NCBI RefSeq assembly: GCF_005938085.1
Contig: NZ_SMZK01000001.1
Location: forward strand, 62,001 to 126,000
Length of the DNA stretch: 64,000 nt
DNA from: Haloterrigena sp. H1
GTDB taxonomy: Archaea > Halobacteriota > Halobacteria > Halobacteriales > Natrialbaceae
Direction: 5' to 3'
A model generated the notes under the pieces. It saw nothing but the letters and a program-made list of their open reading frames with translations. It was not told where the DNA came from and ran no database searches. Both the position numbers and the translations under genes were made by a program. Of this stretch, positions 30,084 through 39,181 are shown piece after piece (position 1 is the stretch's first letter; every line of letters begins with the position of its first letter).

Positions 30084-31262
30084 ATGGTCGAAACCGTGCT
30101 GCTGGTCGGCGTCGTCGCGTCGATTTTCGTTGGCTTCAACATCGGCGGCTCGTCGACGGGGATCACGTGGGGTCCGTCCGTCGGTGCCGGGATCGTCACG
30201 AAGACGACGGCGGCGGCGGTCATGACGTTCTTCGTCTTCTTCGGGGGCTGGACCGTCGGTCGGAACGTGATGGATACGCTCAGCGAGGGGATCATCACGA
30301 CGGACCTCACGCTGACCGCCGGCGTCGGCGTGCTCTTTTTTATCGGCTTGGGGATGCTCATCGCCAACGTCTTCGGCGTCCCCGTCCCGACGTCGATGAC
30401 GACCGTCGGCGCGATCGCCGGCCTCGGACTGGCGACCGGAACGCTCAATTACGAGACGGTCGCGGGGATCATCACCTGGTGGATCGTGACGCCGATTATC
30501 GGCCTCTGGATCGGGGTGCTGATCGGCCGCTACATCTATTCGTGGGTCAATCGACGAGTGGACGTCGAGAAGTCCGAGGGGCCATTGCTGCGCCTCGATC
30601 GCCGCGGAGCGGTTCCGACGCCGACGCTGGGTCCGAACACGACGAGGCAGGAACTCGTCACGACGGTTGCCGTCCTCGTGATCGGCTGTTACATGGCGTT
30701 CAGCGCCGGCGCGAGCAACGTCCCGAACGCCGCCGCACCGCTGGTCGGGACCGCCAGCGGACTGGATGCCGACACCGCGATCATCCTCGCCACGCTCGCG
30801 ATCGGTCTCGGCGGCTTCACGATCGCGCGGCGAACGATGGACTCCGTCGGCGGCGAACTCAGCGATATCCCGCTGCTCGCGGCGCTGTTCGTCATGGTGA
30901 CCGCGTCCACGATCACGACGCTGCTCTCGTGGGCTGGCATCCCGATCAGCCTCGTGATGGCGACGGTGATGACGATCGTCGGCATCGGCTGGGGTCGGGC
31001 GACCCGTCCGATCACGGTCCGAGAGGCGGTCACCCGCGACGTCGAGAACCCCGAGATCGAGTTGGGCGCTATCGTTGCCGAAGAGAAAGCAGGCGAGACG
31101 GCACCCGAAATCGGCGAACCCGAGACAGAAGCCGTGCTTCGCGGCGAAGACCTCTTCAACCCCCGCGCGATCATCAAGTATGTCTCGATGTGGATCATCG
31201 GCCCGTCGATGTCGACGATCCTCGCGTACGGGTTCTTCTCGATTCTCCCGGGTGTCGCCTGA
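30084..31262 (+). CDS. PiT-family anion permease, paired with UspA
   Basis: 392 aa, about ten helices in two halves. The signature of the first half reads GFNIGGSSTGITWGPSVGAG and of the second SAGASNVPNAAAPLVG; both lack the Asp of GANDVANA. A hydrophilic loop after helix 5 and a soluble acidic segment (about 320-365) precede the last helix. A UspA gene follows 36 bases later, which suggests an operon. The closest relatives are the two other PiT-type proteins of this cluster. Phosphate is the family default; the altered signature leaves the substrate open. Confidence 0.88.
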   Translation: MVETVLLVGVVASIFVGFNIGGSSTGITWGPSVGAGIVTKTTAAAVMTFFVFFGGWTVGRNVMDTLSEGIITTDLTLTAGVGVLFFIGLGMLIANVFGVPVPTSMTTVGAIAGLGLATGTLNYETVAGIITWWIVTPIIGLWIGVLIGRYIYSWVNRRVDVEKSEGPLLRLDRRGAVPTPTLGPNTTRQELVTTVAVLVIGCYMAFSAGASNVPNAAAPLVGTASGLDADTAIILATLAIGLGGFTIARRTMDSVGGELSDIPLLAALFVMVTASTITTLLSWAGIPISLVMATVMTIVGIGWGRATRPITVREAVTRDVENPEIELGAIVAEEKAGETAPEIGEPETEAVLRGEDLFNPRAIIKYVSMWIIGPSMSTILAYGFFSILPGVA

Positions 31263-31298
31263 CGGAAACTTACGTCGCTCGAGACCGTAACTCCGTGC

Positions 31299-31727
31299 AT
31301 GCTCTCGAAGATTCTGGTTCCGATGGACGACTCCGAACACGCCGCCCACGCTCTCGAGTACGCGCTCGACAACAATCCCGACGCCGCAGTCACCGTTCTT
31401 CACGTCGTCGGCGTCCCGTCGATGATGATGGGCGACGCGGTGGGCCTCTCGCTCGAGGACGACCTCGACGAGGCCGCAGCCGAGCGCGCCGAGGAGGTCT
31501 TCGAACGCGCACGCGAGATCGCAGCCGACCGCGACCGCGAGATCGAAACGGTCGTCGGCATCGGTCATCCGGCTCGAAACATCATCGACCGCGCCGAGGA
31601 GTACGATACGGTCGTCATCGGCAGCCACGGCAAAGACTGGACCCGTGCGACGCGCCAATTCTTGGTCGGAAACGTCGCTGAGACGGTCTCGAAGCGGTCA
31701 CCGGTACCGGTGACCCTCGTCCGCTGA
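31299..31727 (+). CDS. Universal stress protein A family
   Basis: 142 aa single Usp domain: KILVPMDDSEHAAHALEYA, VTVLHVVGVPS, VGIGHPARNIIDRAEEYDTV. The ATP-binding motif G-2x-G-9x-G(S/T) is altered (GSHG then a longer loop to FLVGN, Asn in place of Ser/Thr). It sits right behind a PiT permease and probably senses or tunes it. Its TGA is the start of palindromic element D. Confidence 0.92.
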   Translation: MLSKILVPMDDSEHAAHALEYALDNNPDAAVTVLHVVGVPSMMMGDAVGLSLEDDLDEAAAERAEEVFERAREIAADRDREIETVVGIGHPARNIIDRAEEYDTVVIGSHGKDWTRATRQFLVGNVAETVSKRSPVPVTLVR

Positions 31728-31809
31728 TACGGTCTACTGTAAATCATTACCGGTGCAACCGCAGGGCGGTCGCGGTTGCACCGGTACATCGTTACAGCAA
31801 ACCGTATGA
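31725..31809. repeat. Dispersed palindromic element, copy D
   Basis: 85 bp from TGATACGG (31725-31732) to CCGTATGA (31802-31809), the most symmetrical copy: TACCGGTGCAACCGC on the left and GCGGTTGCACCGGTA on the right. The left TGA is the UspA stop codon. A decayed second copy may continue from TGAGACGG at 31807 to about 31886. Confidence 0.85.
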
Positions 31810-31911
31810 GACGGTCTGCTGTCGCTGTGTCTCGGCCCAGCCATGTCGAGGTGTGGACCCGCCGGAATCGATTGACAGGTGTCCAGTGACGTCTCGAGTC
31901 CGTTCGCGCCC

Positions 31912-32382
31912 CTAGGCCTCCGACTCGTCCTCGACCGACTCCTCGATGATCTCCTCGAGTTCGTCCTCTCGAGGGCGACGGTTGATCCGCTCGTTGACAG
32001 CCTCGACCTGCGTCTGAACGTCTTCGACCTGTTTCTCGACTGTTTCACCGACGGTCTGCTCGACGGTCTCCTCGACCTGCGTCTGGACGTCTTCGACCTG
32101 TTCCTCGACCGTTTCACCGACGGTCTCCTCGACCTGCGTCTGGAGGTCTTCGACCTGTTTCTCGACCGTTTCACCGACGGTCTGCTCGACCGCTTTCGTC
32201 ATCCAGTCCGGATCGAACCGGGCCATCTTCCAAACGACGTGAAGGACGTACGAGGAGAACACGCCGACGCCGAACGCGAGCCCGACCATCGTGTCGAGCG
32301 TCGCTATCAGGCCGATCGAGAGCACGATCAACGCGCCGTACGCGAGATCAATGGCCGCGTCGACGCGAGCAGGATTCAGCAT
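31912..32382 (-). CDS. Membrane-anchored repetitive coiled-coil protein 1
   Basis: 156 aa. Residues 8-52 form two membrane segments (AAIDLAYGALIVLSIGLIAT, TMVGLAFGVGVFSSYVLHVV), followed by the motif VWKMARFDPDWMT. Residues 65-135 are a long coiled coil built of 19-residue units (TVGETVEKQVEDLQTQVEE and variants) repeated three times with Val every three or four positions. The end NRRPREDELEEIIEES is shared with the divergent paralogue at 32846. Function unknown; it may form a membrane-tethered rod beside the permease array. Confidence 0.8.
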   Translation of the reverse strand: MLNPARVDAAIDLAYGALIVLSIGLIATLDTMVGLAFGVGVFSSYVLHVVWKMARFDPDWMTKAVEQTVGETVEKQVEDLQTQVEETVGETVEEQVEDVQTQVEETVEQTVGETVEKQVEDVQTQVEAVNERINRRPREDELEEIIEESVEDESEA

Positions 32383-32845
32383 CGTCGACCGTCACCTGAC
32401 CGGCTCGGAGTGGTACGGTTCGCACGTCGACGGACGTCGATTCGAACCGATTCGGTGGAGAGACCGTTTCGTCGTTCCAACTGTTGAACGGCGTTCCCGT
32501 CAGAACACATGATATCGAGACATAGGGTGGTCCCAATTGAAATTCTTTGGCAAGAAATTTCGAGTCCGGCGGTGTCAGTCCGACAGCCGTCTCGTATCCG
32601 GGAACTCCGTTCAACGGTTCTCGAACCGACAGCGAGACGGAGCCATCAGCATTACCGTGGGTCGGTCGCGTTCGCTCCGTCGACTCGACCCGTTTCGAGC
32701 GACACAGTTCATCTCTCGACAACAGTAACGGTAGTACCCCCAAACTGATTTCACACCTTACGTTGAGATAATACTACGTCATGAGTGGGGGCATCAACCG
32801 GTTCCGAAGCGGATCCGATATCGCGTTGAAGGGGTGTCCCGAGCG
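32383..32845. other. 463-bp intergenic region between divergent coiled-coil genes
   Basis: No credible gene. It is richer in A and T than its surroundings at 32510-32560 and 32740-32790 (for example GAGATAATACTACGT at 32764), which probably mark the promoters. An inverted repeat TTCGAACCGATTC-like sequence is near 32441. Short open frames here have non-halophilic composition. Confidence 0.55.
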
Positions 32846-33313
32846 ATGAACTCGCGTCGCATCGATGCGATCATCGATCTTGCCTACGGTGTCTTGATCT
32901 TCGTCTCGATCATCCTGATCGTCTCAGTCGGGACGCTCGTTGGGTTGGCGTTCGGACTGGGCGTGTTGATTTCGTACGCGTTACACATCGTCTGGAAGAT
33001 GGCACGCTTCGATCCGGAGTGGATGACGAGGACGGTCGAAGAGACCGTCGAACAGACTGTCGACGAACAAGTCGAACAGGTCGAGCAAACTGTCGAGCAG
33101 ACTGTCGATGAGCAAGTCGAACAGGTCGAACAAACCGTCGGCGAACGAGTCGAACGGACCGTCGAGCAAACCGTCGGTGAACAGGTCGACGCGGTGCAGG
33201 AACAGATCGAGACCGTCGATCAGCGGATCGATCGCCGGCCACGCGAGGAGGAGATCGAACAACTACTCGAGGAGACGGTCACGGATGATACGGAAGATGG
33301 GTCCACTGAATGA
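32846..33313 (+). CDS. Membrane-anchored repetitive coiled-coil protein 2
   Basis: 155 aa from ATG at 32846, chosen because MNSRRIDAIIDLAYG aligns with the start of the paralogue at 31912. Two membrane segments, the motif VWKMARFDPEWMT, then a coiled coil of 11-residue units (EQTVDEQVEQV and variants) and the shared end DRRPREEEIEQLLEET. The two genes are divergent copies whose membrane part is conserved and whose rod part has been rebuilt from different repeat units. Confidence 0.8.
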   Translation: MNSRRIDAIIDLAYGVLIFVSIILIVSVGTLVGLAFGLGVLISYALHIVWKMARFDPEWMTRTVEETVEQTVDEQVEQVEQTVEQTVDEQVEQVEQTVGERVERTVEQTVGEQVDAVQEQIETVDQRIDRRPREEEIEQLLEETVTDDTEDGSTE

Positions 33314-33571
33314 CGGCGGTATCCCTTGCTCGCCTTCGGCCGAACGGGAAATTCCGACTCTCGGTCGGCACCACGCGTGGGCTCGGTACCGAACGGAGAC
33401 GGGATGGATGATTCGACCGACATACTCCGCCAGATTTACCCACCAGTGTCTGGCGAATCGACGACCGCCGGGTCAGCGATGCTCGCCCGTCCCGATGCGG
33501 CGAGGTGCACCTCGGCGAAGTGCGACGCGAATTACATCGCGTGAAAATGGGTGTGCATCCGGTATCCACGC

Positions 33572-34750
33572 ATGATTTCAGTACTGCTACTCGTCGGAAT
33601 CCTGGTCGCGGTGTTCGTCGGCTACAACATCGGCGGTGCGACGACGGGACCGGCGTTCGGTCCGGCCGTCGGTGCCGACGCCATCTCGAAGGTCAGTGCT
33701 GGTGCGCTGATGACGGTATTTTTCTTCATCGGCGCGTGGACCATCGGCCGCCGTGTCGTCGATACCCTCGGTACCGAACTCGTCACCGATACCGCCGTCT
33801 TCACGCTCGAGGCGAGCGTTGCCGTGCTCTTCTTTATCGGCATCGCACTATTCGTCGGCAACTTTTTCGGCGTCCCCGCGTCGACGTCGATGACTGCCGT
33901 TGGCTCGATTGCAGGACTTGGACTCGCCGCCGACGAACTCAACTGGGCAGTTATGGGCGAGATCGCGGTCTGGTGGATCGTATCGCCGTTCATCGGATTC
34001 TGGGTCTCGCTAATAATCGGCCGCTACTTCTACTCGTCCATCAATCGAGTGATCGCGATGGAGCGAAGCCAGGGACCGCTGTTCGAGATCGACCGATCCC
34101 GTCCCGTTCCGATTCCGGTTCCAAGCGACACGACGAATCGGCGCGAATTGGGTGGTGTGGTGATGGTAATCGTCATCGGCTGCCTAATGGCGTACAGTTC
34201 CGGGACCTCGAACATCGCAAACGCGATCGCCCCGCTCGTCGGAAGCGGTGAACTCGCGATGAACCCCGCCATCATCATCGGCTGTCTCGCGGTCGGGATC
34301 GGAACGTTCACTATCGCGCGGCGTACCCTCGAGACGATGGGCAACGACCTCACGGAGCTCCCGCTGCCGGCGGCGATCGTCACCGCGACGGTCAGCGCCT
34401 CGCTCGTCATCTTTCTCTCCGCGATCGGCATTCCCGCGAGTTTCGTCATCATCGCGACGATGTGTATCATCGGGCTCGGCTGGGGACGGGCGACGCGGCC
34501 GGTTACGGTCTCTGATGCGGTCCGCGGCGAGGAGTCGCCTCCCGTTTCGGTCGGTGCGTTGACCGCCGACCAAGAGGGTGAGGAACTGCCGCCGATCGGC
34601 GAAGAGGAATCCGAGCGGATTCCCAGCGCAGCCGACCTTTTCGATCCGGCGACGACGGCCCGCGTGGTCCTCATGCAAAACGTCGTTCCGCTTATCGCGA
34701 CGATCGGGACGTACGTGACGTTTCGGTTCGTTCCCGTGTTCGGACTCTGA
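33572..34750 (+). CDS. PiT-family anion permease, second of cluster
   Basis: 392 aa from ATG at 33572 (MISVLLLVGILVAVFVGYNI), set by alignment with its paralogues. Signatures: [20 protein letters not shown] in the first half and [18 protein letters not shown] in the second. It is nearer to the permease at 35533 than to the one at 30084. A UspA gene follows 228 bases downstream. About ten membrane helices with a soluble segment before the last. Confidence 0.88.
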   Translation: MISVLLLVGILVAVFVGYNIGGATTGPAFGPAVGADAISKVSAGALMTVFFFIGAWTIGRRVVDTLGTELVTDTAVFTLEASVAVLFFIGIALFVGNFFGVPASTSMTAVGSIAGLGLAADELNWAVMGEIAVWWIVSPFIGFWVSLIIGRYFYSSINRVIAMERSQGPLFEIDRSRPVPIPVPSDTTNRRELGGVVMVIVIGCLMAYSSGTSNIANAIAPLVGSGELAMNPAIIIGCLAVGIGTFTIARRTLETMGNDLTELPLPAAIVTATVSASLVIFLSAIGIPASFVIIATMCIIGLGWGRATRPVTVSDAVRGEESPPVSVGALTADQEGEELPPIGEEESERIPSAADLFDPATTARVVLMQNVVPLIATIGTYVTFRFVPVFGL

Positions 34751-34978
34751 CTCGAGGCGTCCTCTCTGTCCGACAATACTGTCCACTGAGGAGTCAGGTG
34801 TCACTCTCATATCGCGCTTTCGCGCTCGGCCGAGCCATAGGCTGTGTACTGCACCCGTTCGAGTCCCGGTTTGTCCGGGCCTGTGCCTTCCCTGCGTGTG
34901 TATACCGGATAGCAAGGCGAATCCCCGACCCGCCGTGGGCGGGGGAACATTCACTCGTTCCGGTGTGGAAGGGGCCGT

Positions 34979-35404
34979 ATGGTCTCACGTATCCTGGTTC
35001 CGATGGAAGACTCGGAAATGAGCGAACACGCCCTCAAGTACGCTCTCGAGGTCTTTCCGGACGCCGAGATAACCGTCTTACACGTCGTCGGCGAACCGTC
35101 CCAGATGTGGGGACACGCGACGGGGCTTGCGCTCGCTGACGATCTCGAGGAAGCGGCGGAGGAACACGCGAAGGAAGTGTTCGATCGCGCACGCGACATC
35201 GTCGCGGACGCCGATGGCGACGCAGAACTCGAGACCGCGATCGAATTTGGCCATCCCGCTCGTGCGATTATTAACCGGGCCGACGACTACGAGACGGTCG
35301 TCATCGGTACCCACACTGGGTCCGTTGCGGATCGCATCTTTGTCGGCAACGTCGCCGAGAAGGTATTCCGGAGTTCCCCGGTTCCGGTGGTGGTCGTCCG
35401 GTAA
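34979..35404 (+). CDS. Universal stress protein A family, second copy
   Basis: 141 aa. RILVPMEDSEMSEHALKYA, ITVLHVVGEPS and FGHPARAIINRADDYETVVI mark the Usp fold. It is a clear paralogue of the UspA at 31299. The nucleotide motif reads GTHTGSVADRIFVGN, so the second Gly of G-2x-G is gone and ATP binding is uncertain. It lies between two PiT permeases. Confidence 0.92.
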   Translation: MVSRILVPMEDSEMSEHALKYALEVFPDAEITVLHVVGEPSQMWGHATGLALADDLEEAAEEHAKEVFDRARDIVADADGDAELETAIEFGHPARAIINRADDYETVVIGTHTGSVADRIFVGNVAEKVFRSSPVPVVVVR

Positions 35405-35532
35405 GCTGAGACTCGTCGTTGTTCGTGAGCCGCAGAACTGTGCGCGTCTCGGATCGCCCCGCACGTCTTCGGTTCGACAACGGGAATCGCAAATAGGCGC
35501 GTTTTTACCATCGGACGTACGAGTTGTCTGCC

Positions 35533-36714
35533 GTGACGGAAGTACTGCTTATCGTAGGGATCCTCACCGCGATCTTCGTCGGCTACAACATCGGCGGCTC
35601 GACGACCGGCCCGGCGTTCGGCCCGGCCGTCGGCGCGAACGTGATCACGAAGGTGATGGCCGCCGGACTGATGTCGATTTTCTTCTTCCTCGGTGCCTAC
35701 ACCATCGGCCCGAAGGTCGTCACCACGCTCGGCGAGGAACTCGTCACCGACACCGCCATCTTTACCCTGCGGTCGAACGTCGCCGTGCTCTTCTTTATCG
35801 GCGGCGCGCTATTCATCGGCAACTACGCGGGCGTCCCCGCCTCGACGTCGATGACTGCGGTCGGAGCGATCGCCGCGCTGGGGATGGCGACTGGCGAACT
35901 CAACTGGGACGTGCTCGGTGAGATCGTCGTCTGGTGGATCGTCGCGCCGATCCTCGGGTTCTGGGTGGCCGGCGTGGTCGGGCGATACTTCTACCCCCGG
36001 ATCAACGCCTGGGTCGCCATCGAGGAGAAGAAAGGGGGCCGCCCGATGGTCTCGATCGATCGGTCTGGACTCGTCCCGCGACTCCAGTTCGGTGTCGACG
36101 CCGATCGACGCGAGATCGTCGGCGCGTTGACCGTCGTCGCCATCGGCTGTCTGATGGGCTTTTCCTCGGGGACGAGCAACATCGCCAACGCGATCGCGCC
36201 GATCTACGGCACCGGCGACGTCGACATGACGACGCTGATCCTGATCGGCTCCGCGGCGGTCGCCGTCGGCTGCTTTACGATCGCTCGGCGCACGCTCGAT
36301 ACGCTTGGTAACGACATCACGAACCTCCCGCTGACGGCGGCGATCGTCGTCGCGGTCATCAGCTCCGGAATCGTCGTCGGCCTCTCGTCGATCGGCATCC
36401 CCGCGAGTTTCGTCGTCATCGCGACCATGAGCATCGTCGGGCTGGGCTGGGGCCGAGCCACCCGAACGACGACGCTATCGGAGGCCGCCCGCGGCGAAGA
36501 GACGCGCGTCTCGGTCGGCGCGCTGACCGCCGAAGAAGCCGGCGAACGCTCCCCCGAAATCGGCGAGGAGGAACCCGAGGACATCCCGCAGGCATCGGAC
36601 CTGTTCGATCCCTCGACGACGGCCCGCGTCATCCTCATGCAAAACGTCGTGCCGGCCATCTCGACGGTCGGTGCCTATCTGACGTTCCGATTTCTGCCGA
36701 TCTTCGGGTTCTGA
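35533..36714 (+). CDS. PiT-family anion permease, third of cluster
   Basis: 393 aa from GTG at 35533 ([20 protein letters not shown]); TTG at 35524 is less likely. Signatures [20 protein letters not shown] and [18 protein letters not shown]. It closely matches the permease at 33572 along the whole length, including the acidic segment before the last helix ([20 protein letters not shown]). No UspA follows; the next gene is a ferredoxin. Confidence 0.88.
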   Translation: MTEVLLIVGILTAIFVGYNIGGSTTGPAFGPAVGANVITKVMAAGLMSIFFFLGAYTIGPKVVTTLGEELVTDTAIFTLRSNVAVLFFIGGALFIGNYAGVPASTSMTAVGAIAALGMATGELNWDVLGEIVVWWIVAPILGFWVAGVVGRYFYPRINAWVAIEEKKGGRPMVSIDRSGLVPRLQFGVDADRREIVGALTVVAIGCLMGFSSGTSNIANAIAPIYGTGDVDMTTLILIGSAAVAVGCFTIARRTLDTLGNDITNLPLTAAIVVAVISSGIVVGLSSIGIPASFVVIATMSIVGLGWGRATRTTTLSEAARGEETRVSVGALTAEEAGERSPEIGEEEPEDIPQASDLFDPSTTARVILMQNVVPAISTVGAYLTFRFLPIFGF

Positions 36715-36935
36715 TCGGGGCTGGTCGGGACGTGATCGGCACTATGCGTCCGAACCCGGCAATTATTTCGATCAACTGGCCGTTCGTGAGACAAATTTTC
36801 ACTTCTCACCCCGTGGCTCCCACTATCGTTCACCAAATCCTGTCTATCTTGGATTCGAATTGGTCGATCCTGACTCAAAGACGATTGAGGTCTGAACAGC
36901 AAGCTATACCAGTACGGCGCTCGAACCGGGGAGTG

Positions 36936-37325
36936 ATGCCCACGGTAGAATACCTCAACTACGAAGTACTGGACGACCAGGGCTGGGACATGGACGACGA
37001 CGACCTCTTCGAGCAGGCCGCTGACGCTGGCCTCGACGAGGAGGACTACGGCTCGCTCGACGTCGCCGAGGGCGAATACATCCTCGAGGCGGCCGAGATG
37101 CAGGGCTACGACTGGCCCTTCTCGTGCCGTGCCGGTGCCTGTGCGAACTGTGCCGCCATCGTCAAAGAAGGCGAGATCCAGATGGACATGCAGCAGATCC
37201 TCTCCGACGAGGAGGTCGAGGACAAGAACGTCCGTCTGACCTGCATCGGTTCGGCCGAGACCGACGAGGTCAAAATCGTCTATAACGCAAAGCACCTCGA
37301 CTACCTGCAGAACCGCGTCATTTAA
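36936..37325 (+). CDS. fer: 2Fe-2S ferredoxin, haloarchaeal type
   Basis: 129 aa from ATG at 36936 ([20 protein letters not shown]). Cluster ligands are the three Cys of CRAGACANC and the later Cys in LTCIGS. The acidic N-terminal insertion before the core is the known adaptation of halophilic plant-type ferredoxins. It carries electrons for 2-oxoacid:ferredoxin oxidoreductases and other reductases. A hairpin plus T-run follows the stop. Confidence 0.96.
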   Translation: MPTVEYLNYEVLDDQGWDMDDDDLFEQAADAGLDEEDYGSLDVAEGEYILEAAEMQGYDWPFSCRAGACANCAAIVKEGEIQMDMQQILSDEEVEDKNVRLTCIGSAETDEVKIVYNAKHLDYLQNRVI

Positions 37326-37356
37326 ACGGCACACCGCGTGTCGACAGGTGACCGTC

Positions 37357-37378
37357 GCCCCACTGTGGGGCTGTTTTT
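37357..37378 (+). terminator. Hairpin and T-run after the ferredoxin gene
   Basis: GCCCCA (37357-37362) pairs with TGGGGC (37366-37371), then TGTTTTT. The stem and following T-run, 32 bases after the stop, fit a transcription terminator. Confidence 0.6.
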
Positions 37379-37453
37379 CGCGCCGACCGTCACAACCGCT
37401 CGAGTAGCGACCGGGTCGAACGGGCAACTGTGGCTCGATGTCGCCCGACAGGC

Positions 37454-37960
37454 TCAGTGCTCGACTGACATGTAGTCACCGAACGCCCGTTCGTGCGTGA
37501 CAAACTCGTGTGCGCCGACGAGGCTGACCACGGCGACGACGATGAGTGTCGCGTCGACGAGCGACGGGAGCAAGCCGAGTGCGACGATCAGCGTCGTCGC
37601 GCAGGCCGGCGGGTGGCCCGTCTCGGTCGCGAACATTCCGCCTGTGGTCAGTGCGACGGCGACGACGCCGCTGGCGACGAGTCGGAGCTGGGCGGTGGCG
37701 AGCATCGGTGCAGCCACGGTCACCTCGAGCCCAGGTGCGATCGTATGATAGGTGAGTAGGCCGGCGACGACGCCGACGAGGTGGCCGCCGATCACCCGTC
37801 GCGGCGTGACCGTTTCGCCGCTGCGAACCGTCGCCAACAGGAACGCGGAGGGTCCGAGGCTCGGAAAGATCAGCGCCTGTCCGCTCACCCAGGCCAGGAC
37901 ACCCGGAACTGCGAGCAACACGCCGACGTACAGGGTCGCAAACGGCGCGTCCTCTCTCAT
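37454..37960 (-). CDS. HPP-family membrane protein
   Basis: 168 aa with four membrane helices. The family marks FPSLGPSAFLL (about 32-42) and GHPPACATTLIVALG (about 116-130) are present; the second gives the family its name. Some HPP proteins are nitrite transporters in chloroplasts, but the role in archaea is not known. Start ATG at 37960. Confidence 0.88.
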   Translation of the reverse strand: MREDAPFATLYVGVLLAVPGVLAWVSGQALIFPSLGPSAFLLATVRSGETVTPRRVIGGHLVGVVAGLLTYHTIAPGLEVTVAAPMLATAQLRLVASGVVAVALTTGGMFATETGHPPACATTLIVALGLLPSLVDATLIVVAVVSLVGAHEFVTHERAFGDYMSVEH

Positions 37961-38086
37961 TGCAGTCGCGTTGGAGGTGTGAACGGATAGACGCAGTGTT
38001 TCGGCCTCGTCTCGAGTCGCCGATCACTCGAGGCACGCTCGCTGTGAGTCTTCGAGAAACACTCTATCGCCCGGCGGCGGTCGCCA

Positions 38087-38878
38087 TCACCGAGCTGCCA
38101 GGAGTTCGGCGTGGGGGAGCATCGGGTGTGGCACGTGAACCCCGAGGGCCATCAGCCCGTGGGCGACCAGGACGTATCCGAGCGCGACGAAGACGATGCC
38201 GAGGGCGCGGTGCAACCGCTCGGTGTGGAGTGGGTCGAGCGAGTTGATCGCCGTTCCGTAGAGGAAGACGGCCGGGAACGTCCCGAGGCCGAGCGCCGTG
38301 AGCGCGGCAGCGCCGGTCGCGGGGGAGCCGATGGCAAACGAGTAGACGAACGCGGAGTACAACATCGGACAGGGGAGCAGGCCGTGGGCCAGCCCCAGCC
38401 CGAAGATGTGCCGCCCGGACGCCCAGTCGTCGATGCGGCTCGAGGCCGCGCGCAGCAACTGATCGATCCCGAGACCTGGGAGCGGGAGGCTGTGCAGCCC
38501 GACGTCGGACTTGCCGACGACGTGTCCCAGCCCCAGACCGATCACGAGAACGCCGAGCGCGACGCCGACCGATCCTCTGACTACGTTCGTGACGGCGAGA
38601 ACCGAGTCGGTCGTCACGTACAGGACGCCGCCGAGCGCCCCGAAGAGACCACCGAGCGTCGCGTAGCTGACGGTTCGGCCGAGATTGAACAGGCCGTGGC
38701 GATACATCGCTCGCCTGGACGGCCGACGCGAAGCGCCCCCGTCGGTTCGCACCGAGCCTGCCCCGTCGTACAGCATTATCAGCGGGCCGCACATGCCGAC
38801 ACAGTGAACACCGCCGAGTAGGCCGATGCCGAACAGCAACAGGAAGTCGGTTCGCACGATCGCGGCGAGGTCGATCAT
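38087..38878 (-). CDS. TauE/SafE (DsbD-like) family membrane protein
   Basis: 263 aa from ATG at 38878 (MIDLAAIVRTDFLLLFGIGL); the longer upstream frame lacks signal character. Six or seven helices. Paired motifs GGVHCVGMCGPL (about 21-32) and HGLLPCPMLYSAF (second half) carry Cys residues as in the UreH/DsbD_2 type of the family, linked to thiol or metal (Cu, Ni) transfer for cytochrome oxidase or urease maturation. Substrate here unknown. Confidence 0.85.
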   Translation of the reverse strand: MIDLAAIVRTDFLLLFGIGLLGGVHCVGMCGPLIMLYDGAGSVRTDGGASRRPSRRAMYRHGLFNLGRTVSYATLGGLFGALGGVLYVTTDSVLAVTNVVRGSVGVALGVLVIGLGLGHVVGKSDVGLHSLPLPGLGIDQLLRAASSRIDDWASGRHIFGLGLAHGLLPCPMLYSAFVYSFAIGSPATGAAALTALGLGTFPAVFLYGTAINSLDPLHTERLHRALGIVFVALGYVLVAHGLMALGVHVPHPMLPHAELLAAR

Positions 38879-39093
38879 CCGTGACCCCCCGCCCGCGCCG
38901 GCGACCGGGCGAGCGTTCCCGAACGATGTTTCGGTTGCCGCACTCGAGCCCTCCGTCGAATCGAACCCATGATATCGATACCCAGGGCTCGAGCGATCAA
39001 GGTGTCTCGTTACCACTCCACAGTTGTTGGGAGGAGGGCCGACCACGCAACGGAAAAGGACCAGCTGGGCCGGGGGCGGGGTCGTCTCGCTAC

Positions 39094-39181
39094 CAAGACG
39101 GACGACTGTCAGTGGGTGCCGGCCGGCTGGCCGCCACCGTCCTGCGGGCCCACCGGGACACAGTGACAGCAGACCGTATCA
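39094..39181. repeat. Dispersed palindromic element, copy E
   Basis: 88 bp. Left end CAAGACGG then ACGACTGTCAG, right end ACAGCAGACCGTATCA (39166-39181); core GTGCCGGCC and GGGCCCACCGG. The final TCA is, on the minus strand, the TGA stop of the copper amine oxidase gene. Confidence 0.8.

Noticed and set aside
31990..32200. Short DNA repeats that might be taken for a CRISPR array
   Set aside because: They are in-frame codons of the coiled-coil repeat with no unique spacers between them.
34840..34900. GTTCGAGTCCCGG, resembling a tRNA T-arm
   Set aside because: The stem around TTCGAGT does not pair and no acceptor or anticodon arm can be drawn.
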